A stretch of 64,000 bases of DNA from Acidimicrobiaceae bacterium (GTDB lineage: Bacteria; Actinomycetota; Acidimicrobiia; Acidimicrobiales; RAAP-2). Location: the NCBI GenBank assembly GCA_027314705.1, contig DAHVAJ010000061.1, positions 1 through 64,000 of the forward strand. The letters run 5' to 3'. The notes beneath the pieces were generated by a model, which ran no database searches, was not told where the DNA came from, and worked only from the letters and a program-made list of their open reading frames with translations. Position 1 is the stretch's first letter. Each line of letters begins with the position of its first letter. The translations under genes were made by a program, and so were the position numbers. Of the stretch, positions 33,873-41,922 are shown piece after piece.

Positions 33873-33967
33873 GGACGCACCTCCGGTGGACGGACGCACC
33901 TCCGGAGGACGGACGCACCTCCGGTGAACGGACGCACCTCCGGTGGACGGACGCACCTCCGGAGTGC
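33873..33967. repeat. Five tandem copies of a 19-bp unit
   Basis: Unit GGACGCACCTCCGGTGGAC starts at 33873, 33892, 33911, 33930 and 33949. Copies differ only after CCGG (TGGAC, AGGAC, TGAAC, TGGAC, AGTGC). The array lies in the gene-free 333 nt between purN and the HAD gene. The 19-bp period is not a multiple of 3, so it does not encode a repeat protein. Confidence 0.9.
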
Positions 33968-33977
33968 GGACGCGAGG

Positions 33978-34005
33978 CCACCGGCCGCTCGGAAGCGGCC
34001 GGTGG
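33978..34005 (-). terminator. Strong hairpin after the HAD gene
   Basis: Perfect 12-bp stem CCACCGGCCGCT / AGCGGCCGGTGG with a 4-nt loop. It lies 130 nt after the stop of the HAD gene on the minus strand and next to the 19-bp array. No T-tract; a terminator is likely but a role in regulation is possible. Confidence 0.5.
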
Positions 34006-34134
34006 AGCGTTCCTCGCACACGAGAGGCCCGGGCGGTGGGCCCGACCGGCCTGCCTCCGGTCCGGGCGCTCCACCGCCCGGTCCCCCTGCCCAGGGATGT
34101 CCCCTCGTGTCCTAGGTATCGGCAGGGCGGTGCC

Positions 34135-34875
34135 CTAACCGAAGGGGAAGTTGGTGCCGGCCGCACCCCCGAGCGCGGCCAGCACCGTCTCGTCGAACTC
34201 GGTGAGCGACGCGAGGACCGCGTCACAGAAGCCCCACCGGGCCGAGTCCCGCGCCGCGTTCTCGGGCACGGCCACCACCCGCATCCGGGCCGCCTTGGCC
34301 GAGATGGCCCCGTTGAACGAGTCCTCCACGGCCACGCAGCCGGTCGGGTCGACGCCCAGCTCGGCCGCGGTGGTCAGGTAGGCCCCGGGGTGGGGCTTGC
34401 CGAGCGGCTCCCACTCGGCCGAGTGCCAGACGGCCACGTCGGCAGCGATCCCCAGGCGGGCCAGGGCGGCCTCGATCACCACGGCGTAGGAGCCCGAGCA
34501 GACGGCCACGGGCAGGTCGAGCCGCCGGCACAGCGCCACGGCGTCGAGAGCACCGGGCAGGGGGGCGCCCTCGGCTTCGACCAGTTCGGCCACGCGGGCC
34601 GTCACGGCCTGCTCGACCGCGGCCGGCGAGGTGCCGGTCCACGGGTGCCGCACGTACCAGTGGCGGACGGCGTCGTCGATGCGCAGGCCCATCGTCTGGC
34701 GCACGTCGGCCTCGTCGAGGTGGAGCCCCACGGTGGCGAAGACCTCGATCTCGGCCCGGCGCCAGAACGGCTCCGAGTCGATGAGGAGGCCGTCGAGGTC
34801 GAAGACGACCGCCTCGACCGGCCGTCCGACGAGGGCGTCGGCCGAAGGGACCGAGGCGCCGCCCCGCGTGCTCAG
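34135..34875 (-). CDS. HAD-superfamily hydrolase, beta-phosphoglucomutase-like
   Basis: The protein has about 246 residues. The nucleophile motif is AVVFDLDGLLIDSEP, motif II is VAVCSGSYAVV, and motifs III and IV are in GKPHPGAYL and AVEDSFNGAISAKAA. The four-helix cap is of the kind found in DOG phosphatases and beta-phosphoglucomutase. The substrate is a phosphosugar or similar small phosphate; it is not identifiable. No ATG, GTG or TTG is available upstream of the first motif. The best start is CTG at 34875, which overlaps the sucD stop as CTGA, mirroring the ATGA overlaps of other pairs here. It is thus the third gene after sucC and sucD. Confidence 0.8.
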   Translation of the reverse strand: MSTRGGASVPSADALVGRPVEAVVFDLDGLLIDSEPFWRRAEIEVFATVGLHLDEADVRQTMGLRIDDAVRHWYVRHPWTGTSPAAVEQAVTARVAELVEAEGAPLPGALDAVALCRRLDLPVAVCSGSYAVVIEAALARLGIAADVAVWHSAEWEPLGKPHPGAYLTTAAELGVDPTGCVAVEDSFNGAISAKAARMRVVAVPENAARDSARWGFCDAVLASLTEFDETVLAALGGAAGTNFPFG

Positions 34876-35762
34876 CCCAGTGCCCGGACGACGTCGACCA
34901 TGGCCTCGCCGGCCTCGGTCGGGTTGAGGGCGACGGTCACTCCCGCCGCCGAGAGGGCCTCCATCTTGGCCTGGGCGGTCCCCTTCGAGCCCGAGATGAT
35001 GGCGCCGGCATGGCCCATCTTGCGACCCGGGGGGGCGGTGACCCCGGCCACGTAGGAGACCACCGGTTTGGTCACCGAGCCGGTGATGAACTCGGCGGCC
35101 TCCTCCTCGGCCGAGCCGCCGATCTCCCCGATCATCATGATGGCCCGGGTGTCGGGGTCGGCCTCGAACGCGGCCAGGCAGTCGATGAAGCTGGTGCCCG
35201 GCACCGGATCGCCGCCGATGCCCACGCAGGAGGTCTGGCCCACGCCCTGCTGGCTCAGCTCGTGAAGGGCCTGGTAGGTGAGGGTCCCCGAGCGGCTCAC
35301 GATGCCCACCGGACCGCCGGCCAGGGCGATGTCGCCGGAGGTGATCCCGATGTTGCACTTGCCCGGGGAGATGATGCCCGGGCAGTTGGGCCCCAGCAGG
35401 CGGGTGCCGGGGAACTCGCGCACCAGGCGGTTGTAGGTCACGGCCTCGTCCTGGGCGGGGATGCCCTCGGTGATGCAGACCACGAAGGGCACGCCGGCGG
35501 CGGCAGCCTCGACGATGGCGTCGGCGGCGAACTTGGGCGGCACCGAGATGAACGAGGCGTTGGCCCCGGTGGCCTCGACGGCCTCGGCCACCGTGGCGAA
35601 GACGGGGATGCCCTCGATCTCCTCGCCTCCCCGTTTCGGGTTGGTGCCGGCCACGACCCGGGTGCCGTAGGCCCGGTTGCGCAGACCGTGGTAGAGGCCC
35701 TGGCTGGTGGGGCTGATGCCCTGGATGACGACGTTGGTGCGCTCGTCCACGAAGATGCTCAT
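34872..35762 (-). CDS. sucD: Succinyl-CoA synthetase alpha subunit
   Basis: The protein has 296 residues. The CoA-binding Rossmann domain carries VVIQGISPTSQGLYHGLRNR. The phosphorylated His is in the GHAGAIISGSKGTAQAK segment, and LLGPNCPGIISPGKCNIG is typical. It forms the alpha half of the enzyme that makes ATP or GTP from succinyl-CoA. Its start overlaps the sucC stop by 4 nt. It feeds succinate to the dehydrogenase encoded at 19.4-23.1 kb. Confidence 0.97.
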   Translation of the reverse strand: MSIFVDERTNVVIQGISPTSQGLYHGLRNRAYGTRVVAGTNPKRGGEEIEGIPVFATVAEAVEATGANASFISVPPKFAADAIVEAAAAGVPFVVCITEGIPAQDEAVTYNRLVREFPGTRLLGPNCPGIISPGKCNIGITSGDIALAGGPVGIVSRSGTLTYQALHELSQQGVGQTSCVGIGGDPVPGTSFIDCLAAFEADPDTRAIMMIGEIGGSAEEEAAEFITGSVTKPVVSYVAGVTAPPGRKMGHAGAIISGSKGTAQAKMEALSAAGVTVALNPTEAGEAMVDVVRALG

Positions 35763-36907
35763 GACTGGCCTCCGGCAAGGGCGACCGCCCGGCGGGCGGC
35801 GTCGAGCATGGTCGGCTCGGCGACCAGGCGATCGGACAGGTGGGGGGCCAGGATCTGGCGGCCGGCCTCGGCGTTGGTCCCGTCGAGGCGGAGCACGATG
35901 GGTGAGGAGATGTCGACCCGGTCGAGGGCCTCGAGCACTCCCTTGGCCACCTCGTCGACCCGGGTGATGCCGCCGAAGATGTTGACCAGGATGGACAGGA
36001 CGGCGGGGTCGGAGTTGATGACCTCCAGAGCGGCGGCCATGACGTCGGCGTTGGCACCGCCCCCGATGTCGAGGAAGTTGGCGGCCGACCCGCCCACCTG
36101 GTTGACCACGTCGAGCGTGCTCATGGCCAGCCCGGCGCCGTTGGCGATGATGCCCACCGATCCGGACAACCCGATGTAGTTGAGGCCGCGTGCCCTGGCC
36201 CGCGCCTCACGCTCGTCCTCCACGTCGGTGCCGGCGAACTCCTCCCACTCGGGATGGCGGAAAGCGGCGTTGTCGTCCAGGGTGACCTTGGCGTCGAGGG
36301 CGTGGACGCGGCCCTCGGGTGTGAGGATGAGGGGGTTGACCTCGGCCAGGTCGCAGTCTCCCTCGGTGAAGCATGCGTAGAGTCGCACGAGGAGCTCGGC
36401 CGCCTGCTCGCGGGCCGCCGGGTCGAGGGTGGCCCGGGCCACCCACTCGCGGGCGGCCTCCAGCGAGAGCCCGTCGACCGGATCGACGTGCAGGAGGGCG
36501 ATGGCGTCGGGGTTGGTGGCCGCCACCTCCTCGATCTCGACGCCGCCCTCGGCCGAGAGCATGCCCAGGTGCTTCTTGGCGCTGCGGTCGAGGGTGAAGC
36601 TGGCGTAGTACTCCTTGGCGATGTCCGAAGCGTGCTCGATCCAGAGGCGCTTCACCACGTGGCCCTTGATGTCGAGGCCGAGGATGGCACCGGCGTGCGT
36701 CCGGACCTCGGCGGCATCGGCGGCCAGCTTGACGCCCCCGGCCTTGCCGCGTCCGCCCACCTTGACCTGGGCCTTCACCACGACCGGGTAGCCCGCATCC
36801 TCGGCGCGGGCCACGGCCTCGTCCACGGTGTCGGCCACCCCGCCCTTGGAGATGGGGATGCCGAACCGGGCGAAGTACTGCTTCCCCTGGTACTCGAAGA
36901 GATCCAC
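35759..36907 (-). CDS. sucC: Succinyl-CoA synthetase beta subunit
   Basis: The protein has 382 residues. It starts with MDLFEYQGKQYFARFGIP from a GTG, the usual N-terminus. The ATP-grasp domain has VKAQVKVGGRGKAGGVKLA, and the phosphate site near the end is LVNIFGGITRVDEVAKG. It binds the nucleotide and, with SucD, cleaves succinyl-CoA. A purine-rich stretch (GAGAGGA) lies about 12 nt upstream of the GTG. It is the first gene of the sucC-sucD-HAD operon. Confidence 0.97.
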   Translation of the reverse strand: MDLFEYQGKQYFARFGIPISKGGVADTVDEAVARAEDAGYPVVVKAQVKVGGRGKAGGVKLAADAAEVRTHAGAILGLDIKGHVVKRLWIEHASDIAKEYYASFTLDRSAKKHLGMLSAEGGVEIEEVAATNPDAIALLHVDPVDGLSLEAAREWVARATLDPAAREQAAELLVRLYACFTEGDCDLAEVNPLILTPEGRVHALDAKVTLDDNAAFRHPEWEEFAGTDVEDEREARARARGLNYIGLSGSVGIIANGAGLAMSTLDVVNQVGGSAANFLDIGGGANADVMAAALEVINSDPAVLSILVNIFGGITRVDEVAKGVLEALDRVDISSPIVLRLDGTNAEAGRQILAPHLSDRLVAEPTMLDAARRAVALAGGQS

Positions 36908-36952
36908 CGGATCCGATTCCTCTCTGTCTGGCTGCTGTCGATTCGCTGTTCT

Positions 36953-36976
36953 GGTGCTCGGAGGTGGCCGAGCACC
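36953..36976 (-). terminator. Hairpin after the B12-binding gene
   Basis: Perfect 9-bp stem GGTGCTCGG / CCGAGCACC with a 6-nt loop, about 80 nt after the stop of the cobalamin-binding gene and 46 nt before the sucC start, on the minus strand. No T-tract. It would separate that gene from the sucCD operon. Confidence 0.5.
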
Positions 36977-37055
36977 ACCGGGGGTCCGGGCGCGGGCGGC
37001 GGAGCCGCCTCGGGCGCCCCGGGGATGCGGCCGGGGCCGGGGCCCCGCGCCGGGG

Positions 37056-37469
37056 TCAGGCCACGCCGTCCCCCCGCTCGTCGAGGGCGTCGCCCAGCCA
37101 CGAGCCGATGGCCGGCAGGGGTGCCCCGGGCGTGAAGACGGCGGCCACCCCCATCTCCTCGAGGACCGGGATGTCGGCCTCGGGGATGATGCCGCCGACC
37201 ATGACGAGGACGTCGTCCCGCCCCTGCTCGCGCAGGCCCTCGATGACGCGGGGCACGAGGGTGAGGTGTGCTCCCGAGAGCATCGAGAGCCCGACGGCGT
37301 CGGCGTCCTCCTGCACGACGGCCTGGACCACCTGGTCGGCCGTCTGGTGGAGGCCGGTGTAGATGACCTCGAACCCGGCGTCTCGGAGGGCCCGGGCAAT
37401 GACCTTGGCCCCGCGATCGTGCCCGTCCAGACCCGGCTTGGCCACGACCACTCGATAGGGGCGCTTCAC
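37056..37469 (-). CDS. Cobalamin-binding subunit of an acyl-CoA mutase
   Basis: The protein has 137 residues, consisting only of the B12-binding domain of methylmalonyl-CoA-mutase-type enzymes. The axial His lies in AKPGLDGHDRGAKVIARAL (DxHxxG), followed by VGLSMLSGAHL and VMVGGIIPEADIP. It must work with a separate catalytic subunit, which is not in the window. The mutase makes or uses succinyl-CoA, consistent with sucCD next to it. GTG start; TAGGAT lies 8 nt upstream, so it is probably leaderless. Confidence 0.9.
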   Translation of the reverse strand: MKRPYRVVVAKPGLDGHDRGAKVIARALRDAGFEVIYTGLHQTADQVVQAVVQEDADAVGLSMLSGAHLTLVPRVIEGLREQGRDDVLVMVGGIIPEADIPVLEEMGVAAVFTPGAPLPAIGSWLGDALDERGDGVA

Positions 37470-37477
37470 GGCCGCTG

Positions 37478-37483
37478 ATCCTA
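37478..37483 (-). promoter_or_regulatory. -10 box TAGGAT, leaderless start
   Basis: TAGGAT on the minus strand, 8 nt before the GTG of the B12-binding gene. Confidence 0.55.
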
Positions 37484-37568
37484 GGCGCGGCCGCCCCGGC
37501 GCGTCCCATCCGGGGCCGGCGCCGGGTGCCTGACGACCGCTCGTTCCCCGGGGCCGGTGCCCAGGCCC

Positions 37569-37574
37569 TAGCCT
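37569..37574 (+). promoter_or_regulatory. -10 box TAGCCT of the ubiA-dprE1-dprE2 operon
   Basis: TAGCCT on the plus strand, 61 nt before the GTG of the ubiA-type gene. Unlike most promoters here it would give a leader of about 55 nt, with AGAGGGA as ribosome binding site. Confidence 0.5.
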
Positions 37575-37635
37575 TGGGGGGAGCCCCGCCGCGCCCGACG
37601 CGACCGCAGGCGGGCCCGACCACCCAGAGGGACGA

Positions 37636-38598
37636 GTGACGACACCGGCCGAGGCTGTGGACAGACCCGACGAGCAAGCCGAAGCCACGGAACCACCTCC
37701 CTCCGAGTCGCTCGGACACGGCCTCGTCCGGCTGGCCCGTCCCAAGCAGTGGGTCAAGAACCTCCTGGTCTTCGTGGCCCCCGGGGCCGCCGGGGTCCTG
37801 CTCCACGCCACCGTGCTGGCCCACGCCGCCGGCGCCTTCGGGATCTTCTGCCTGGCCGCCTCGGGCACGTACTGCCTCAACGACGCCCGCGACGCCGAGG
37901 CCGACCGCCGCCATCCCACCAAGCATCTCCGTCCGGTGGCCGCCGGGGTCGTGCCCGTCTCCCTCGCCATCGCCCTCGGGACGGCCATGCTGGTCGGGGC
38001 GGTGGCCCTCGCCGTCCTGCTCGCCGGATGGCACCTCGGCGTGGTCATGGGCGCCTACCTGGCCGTGCAGTTCGGCTACTCGTTCGGCCTGAAGAACGAG
38101 CCCATCCTGGACCTGTCCTGCGTGAGCGCCGGATTCATCCTCCGGGCCATCGCCGGGGGCGTCGCCACCTCCGTCTCCCTCTCCAACTGGTTCCTCATCG
38201 TGGTCTCCTTCGGGTCGTTGCTGGTGGTCACGGGCAAGCGCTCCGGTGAGCAGCAGCTGCTCGCCTCCGAGGCTGCCGACCACGGGGCCATCCGCCAGAC
38301 GCTGGGTCTCTACTCGGCCTCCTTCCTCCGCACCGTGCGGACGCTGTCGGCCGCCGTGACCGTGACCGCCTACTGCCTGTGGGCCTTCGAGCGGGCCGGC
38401 CAGGTCCACCGGGGCCACGACCCCGTCTGGTTCCAGCTGACCATCATCCCCTTCGTCATCGCCCTGCTGCACGTGCTGCGCCTCCTCGACTCCGGAGAAG
38501 GCGCGGCCCCCGAGGAGCTCGCCCTCCACGACCACCGGCTCCAGATCTACGGGATCTGCTGGGTGGCCCTCTTCGCCGTCGGGGCCTACGCCGGATGA
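37636..38598 (+). CDS. ubiA: Decaprenyl-phosphate phosphoribosyltransferase (UbiA family)
   Basis: The protein has 320 residues. A 40-residue acidic N-terminus is followed by RPKQWVKNLLVF and about eight to nine membrane segments. The first Asp-rich prenyltransferase motif is N82-D-A-R-D86-A-E-A-D90. The loop GKRSGEQQLLASEA is typical of the mycobacterial Rv3806c group. That enzyme transfers phosphoribose from PRPP to decaprenyl phosphate, the first committed step to decaprenylphosphoryl-arabinose. The assignment is strengthened by dprE1 and dprE2 directly downstream, each overlapping by 4 nt. It sits in the cytoplasmic membrane. Confidence 0.9.
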   Translation: MTTPAEAVDRPDEQAEATEPPPSESLGHGLVRLARPKQWVKNLLVFVAPGAAGVLLHATVLAHAAGAFGIFCLAASGTYCLNDARDAEADRRHPTKHLRPVAAGVVPVSLAIALGTAMLVGAVALAVLLAGWHLGVVMGAYLAVQFGYSFGLKNEPILDLSCVSAGFILRAIAGGVATSVSLSNWFLIVVSFGSLLVVTGKRSGEQQLLASEAADHGAIRQTLGLYSASFLRTVRTLSAAVTVTAYCLWAFERAGQVHRGHDPVWFQLTIIPFVIALLHVLRLLDSGEGAAPEELALHDHRLQIYGICWVALFAVGAYAG

Positions 38599-40244
38599 GC
38601 GCCCCCGCGGCCCCCCGCAGCCGGAGGGCGCTCCTCACCGGCTGGGGCCGCACCGCGCCCACCGCGGCCCGGGTCGTCCACGCCGTCCACCCTGACGTGG
38701 TCGACGCCGCCGTGGCCGCGGCCGTGGCCGGCGGCGCACCGGGACGGGGCCTCGTGGCCCGGGGGCTCGGCCGCAGCTACGGCGACGCGGCCCAGAATGC
38801 CGGCGGCACGGTCCTCGACGGCACCTGGCTGGACGCCGTCCACGCTGCCGACCTCGAGCGCGGCATCGTCACCGTGGGCGGGGGGATCAGCCTGCAGACC
38901 CTCATGGAGCGATTCGTGCCGCTCGGGTGGTTCGTCCCGGTGACGCCGGGGACGAGGCTCGTCACCGTGGGTGGCGCCATCGCCGCCGACATCCACGGAA
39001 AGAATCACCACGTGGACGGCAGCTTCTGCTCGCACGTGCTCGCCGTCACCCTCGTGACCCCGACCGGCACCCGCACGGTCACCCCGGGGGACGACCCCGC
39101 CCTCTTCTGGGCGACGGCCGGGGGCATGGGCCTCACCGGCGTCGTGACCGAGGCCACCCTGCAGATGCTCCCGGTCGAGACCAGCTGGATGCTCGTGGAC
39201 ACCGAGCGGGCGGACGACCTCGACGACGCCATGGGCCGGATGCACTCGGGAGACGCCGCCTACCGGTACTCGGTGGCCTGGATCGACTGCCAGTCGACCG
39301 GGAGCCGGCTCGGCCGCTCGGTCCTCACCCGCGGAGACCATGCCCGGCTCGGGGACCTCCCCGTCCGCCTCCGGTCGGACCCCGACCGGGCCCGGTCCTT
39401 CGTCCCCCGCACCCTGGCCCGGGTGCCCCTCACCCCACCGGGTGGACTCCTCAACCCCCTGACCGTGGCGGCATTCAACGAGTTCTGGTTCCGCAAGGCC
39501 CCCCGCCACCAGGTGGGCAGGCCCCACCACATGACCGGCTTCTTCCACCCCCTCGACGGGGTGGCCGAGTGGAACCGTCTCTACGGCAGTCGCGGCTTCC
39601 TGCAGTACCAGTTCGTGGTGGGCGACGCGCACGGCGAGACGGTCCGGCGGGTCATCGAGCGCCTGACCGAGGTCCGGCTGGCCTCCTTCCTGGCCGTCCT
39701 CAAGCGGTTCGGGCCGGGTGACCCGGGGCCGCTCTCCTTCCCCATGCCCGGGTGGACGCTCGCCCTCGACCTTCCCGTCGGCCACCCCGGCCTCGACCGC
39801 CTCCTCGACGAGCTCGACCGCCAGGTGGTCGAGGCCGGCGGCCGCGTCTACCTGGCGAAGGACTCCCGGTTGGCCCCGGACACCTTCCGGGCCATGTACC
39901 CGCGGGTGGACGAGTTCCTCGAGGAGCGCCGCCGGGTCGACCCTGCGGGCGTCCTCCGCTCCGACCTCGGGCGCCGCCTCGGGTTGTGCCCGACCGGCCC
40001 GACGGACCGGCCGGCCGGCCCCGGCCGGAAGGGGCGCCCGGCCCGGAAGGGGCGCCCGGGTCGGACCGCCAAGGAGGCTGCCTCCGCCGCCCCCGCCAGA
40101 CCGGCGGCCGCCACCAAGGCAGCCGCGCCCACCAAGGCCACCAAGGCAGCCGCGACGCCAGCGGCATCCCGGCCGGCCTCGAAGAAGGCGACGGCAGCCC
40201 CAGCCCCCAGAGCCACCCACGACCCGGATCGGACAGAACCATGA
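38595..40244 (+). CDS. dprE1: Decaprenylphosphoryl-beta-D-ribose 2'-oxidase
   Basis: The protein has 549 residues. An FAD-binding oxidase-type domain (RGLGRSYGDAAQN, VTPGTRLVTVGGAIAADIHGKNHH) is followed by a substrate domain with YLAKDSRLAPDTF, matching mycobacterial K418. It oxidises the ribose 2'-OH to a keto intermediate. The Cys that benzothiazinones attack (C387 in M. tuberculosis) is A390 here (GWTLALDLP). After residue about 465 comes an extra Lys/Ala/Pro-rich tail of about 85 residues (AAATKAAAPTKATKAA) that is absent from known DprE1. The ATG overlaps the ubiA stop and the TGA overlaps dprE2. Confidence 0.9.
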   Translation: MSAPAAPRSRRALLTGWGRTAPTAARVVHAVHPDVVDAAVAAAVAGGAPGRGLVARGLGRSYGDAAQNAGGTVLDGTWLDAVHAADLERGIVTVGGGISLQTLMERFVPLGWFVPVTPGTRLVTVGGAIAADIHGKNHHVDGSFCSHVLAVTLVTPTGTRTVTPGDDPALFWATAGGMGLTGVVTEATLQMLPVETSWMLVDTERADDLDDAMGRMHSGDAAYRYSVAWIDCQSTGSRLGRSVLTRGDHARLGDLPVRLRSDPDRARSFVPRTLARVPLTPPGGLLNPLTVAAFNEFWFRKAPRHQVGRPHHMTGFFHPLDGVAEWNRLYGSRGFLQYQFVVGDAHGETVRRVIERLTEVRLASFLAVLKRFGPGDPGPLSFPMPGWTLALDLPVGHPGLDRLLDELDRQVVEAGGRVYLAKDSRLAPDTFRAMYPRVDEFLEERRRVDPAGVLRSDLGRRLGLCPTGPTDRPAGPGRKGRPARKGRPGRTAKEAASAAPARPAAATKAAAPTKATKAAATPAASRPASKKATAAPAPRATHDPDRTEP

Positions 40245-41002
40245 TCGACGCCATCGGACGCCCCCAGTCGCTGCTCGTCCTCGGAGGCTCCTCCGAGATC
40301 GCCCAGGCCGTCGTGGACGGCCTGGTGCCGGCCCGGTGCCGGACGGTGCTGCTGGCCGGCCGGCCCGGCCCGCGCCTCGACGCGGCCGCCGAACGGGCCC
40401 GGGCCGCCGGGGCCGCCGTGGTGGAGACGGTCCCCTACGACACGACCGACGTGGCCGACCACGCCAAGCTGGTCGACGAGCTCTTCGACCGTTACGGCGA
40501 CATCGACCTGGTGCTGGCCGCGGCCGGGGCGCTCGGCACCCAGGCCGTCCTGGAACGCGACCCGGGCGCGGCGGCCGACCTGGTGACCACCAATTTCACC
40601 GGGCTCGTCTCCTCGCTGCTGGCCGTGGCCGGGCGCATGCGCCAGCAGGGCCACGGCCGCATCGTCGTGCTCTCCTCGGTGGCCGGCATCCGGACCCGCA
40701 AGGCCAATTTCGTCTACGGCTCCACCAAGGCCGGCCTCGACGCCTTCGCCCAGGGGCTGGGCGACGCCCTGGTGGGCACCGGGGTGGGCGTCACCGTGGT
40801 CCGCCCCGGCTTCGTGCACGGCCGCATGACCGAGGGCATGGAGCCCGCCCCGTTCGCCACCACCCCCGAGGCCGTGGCCGCCGCCGTAGTCCGCGGCATC
40901 GAGACCGGCGCCGAGGTGGTCTGGGTGCCGCCGGTGCTGCGGTGGGTCTTCGCGGCCCTGCGGGTGCTGCCCCGGCCCCTCTGGCGTCACCTGCCTGGCT
41001 GA
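40241..41002 (+). CDS. dprE2: Decaprenylphosphoryl-2-keto-ribose reductase
   Basis: The protein has 253 residues, a short-chain dehydrogenase. The nucleotide motif is VLGGSSEIAQAV, the catalytic Ser is in VVLSSVAGIRTR, and Tyr-x3-Lys is in VYGSTKAGLDAF. The VLGGSSEIA start and the C-terminal hydrophobic segment (LRWVFAALRVLPRPLW) match mycobacterial DprE2. That enzyme reduces the keto sugar made by DprE1 to the arabinose form. The 4-nt overlap with dprE1 implies coupled translation. It ends the operon, converging on ppk2. Confidence 0.9.
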   Translation: MIDAIGRPQSLLVLGGSSEIAQAVVDGLVPARCRTVLLAGRPGPRLDAAAERARAAGAAVVETVPYDTTDVADHAKLVDELFDRYGDIDLVLAAAGALGTQAVLERDPGAAADLVTTNFTGLVSSLLAVAGRMRQQGHGRIVVLSSVAGIRTRKANFVYGSTKAGLDAFAQGLGDALVGTGVGVTVVRPGFVHGRMTEGMEPAPFATTPEAVAAAVVRGIETGAEVVWVPPVLRWVFAALRVLPRPLWRHLPG

Positions 41003-41081
41003 GCCGGACAGGCTCCCCGGGGCCCGGGACGGTCGCGGCCCGACGGGCCCGGCGCCAAACCCGGGGCCGGGCGGTCGGCGC

Positions 41082-41879
41082 CTAGTCGAGCAGGGTGGCC
41101 GCGTAGTCGGGAACGTAGTGGTACAGGTCCAGGGGGGGACGCCGGTAGCCGTCACCCTCCACCCGCTTGGGCAGCTTGAGGCGGGTCTGGTCGACCGGCT
41201 GGTAGGGCACCTGGTCGAGCAGGTGGGCCATGCAGTTGAGCCTGGCCCGGCGCTTGTCCTCGGCGTCGACCACGAACCAGGGGGACTCCGGGGTGTCGGT
41301 GTGGAGGAACATGACGTCCTTGGCCCGGGAGTAGTCCGACCACCGCTGGCGGGCCTCGAGGTCGATGAAGCTGAGCTTCCACCGCCGCAGGGGGTCGTCG
41401 AGCCGGCTCTGGAAGCGGCGCTCCTGCTCGGCGTCGCTCACCGAGAACCAGTACTTGACCAGGATGATCCCGTCGTCGATGAGCAGGTGCTCGAAGGTCG
41501 GGCACTGCTGGAGGAAGCGGTGGTACTCCTCCGAGGTGCAGAAGCCCATGACGTGCTCGACGCCCGCCCGGTTGTACCAGCTGCGGTCGAAGAGGGCGAG
41601 CTCACCGGCCGCGGGCAGGTGGACCGCATAGCGCTGGAAGTACCACTCCGAACGCTCCCGCTCGGTGGGGGCCGGCAGGGCGACGATGCGGCAGACTCGG
41701 GGGCTCAGGTACTCGGCGACGCGCTTGATGACCCCGCCCTTGCCCGCCGCGTCCCGGCCCTCGAAGACGACCACCACCCGGGCGCCCGACTCCCTGATCC
41801 ACTCGGCCATCGCGGTGAGTTCGGCCTGGAGGTCGAGGAGGGCCTTCTCGTAGGTGCGCCGGGGCAGTTGGCGGGACAC
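41082..41879 (-). CDS. ppk2: Polyphosphate kinase 2
   Basis: The protein has 265 residues. Walker A is VVFEGRDAAGKGGVIK, Walker B begins LFDRSWYNRAGVEHVMGF, and the lid region has YWFSVSDAEQERRFQSR with DDPLRRWKLSFIDLEA. This is a single-domain PPK2, an enzyme that uses polyphosphate to phosphorylate nucleotides. Its exact nucleotide preference cannot be read by eye. The GTG start has GGAGGAGGAGG upstream. It lies between the arabinose operon and the glycosidase-like gene. Confidence 0.93.
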   Translation of the reverse strand: MSRQLPRRTYEKALLDLQAELTAMAEWIRESGARVVVVFEGRDAAGKGGVIKRVAEYLSPRVCRIVALPAPTERERSEWYFQRYAVHLPAAGELALFDRSWYNRAGVEHVMGFCTSEEYHRFLQQCPTFEHLLIDDGIILVKYWFSVSDAEQERRFQSRLDDPLRRWKLSFIDLEARQRWSDYSRAKDVMFLHTDTPESPWFVVDAEDKRRARLNCMAHLLDQVPYQPVDQTRLKLPKRVEGDGYRRPPLDLYHYVPDYAATLLD

Positions 41880-41922
41880 GGCGCCTCCTCCTCCCTCGGG
41901 GCGGCCCACGGGCCGCCCCGGC

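Noticed and set aside
33873..33967. Possible CRISPR array
   Set aside because: The 19-bp units abut with no spacers, and there are no cas genes.
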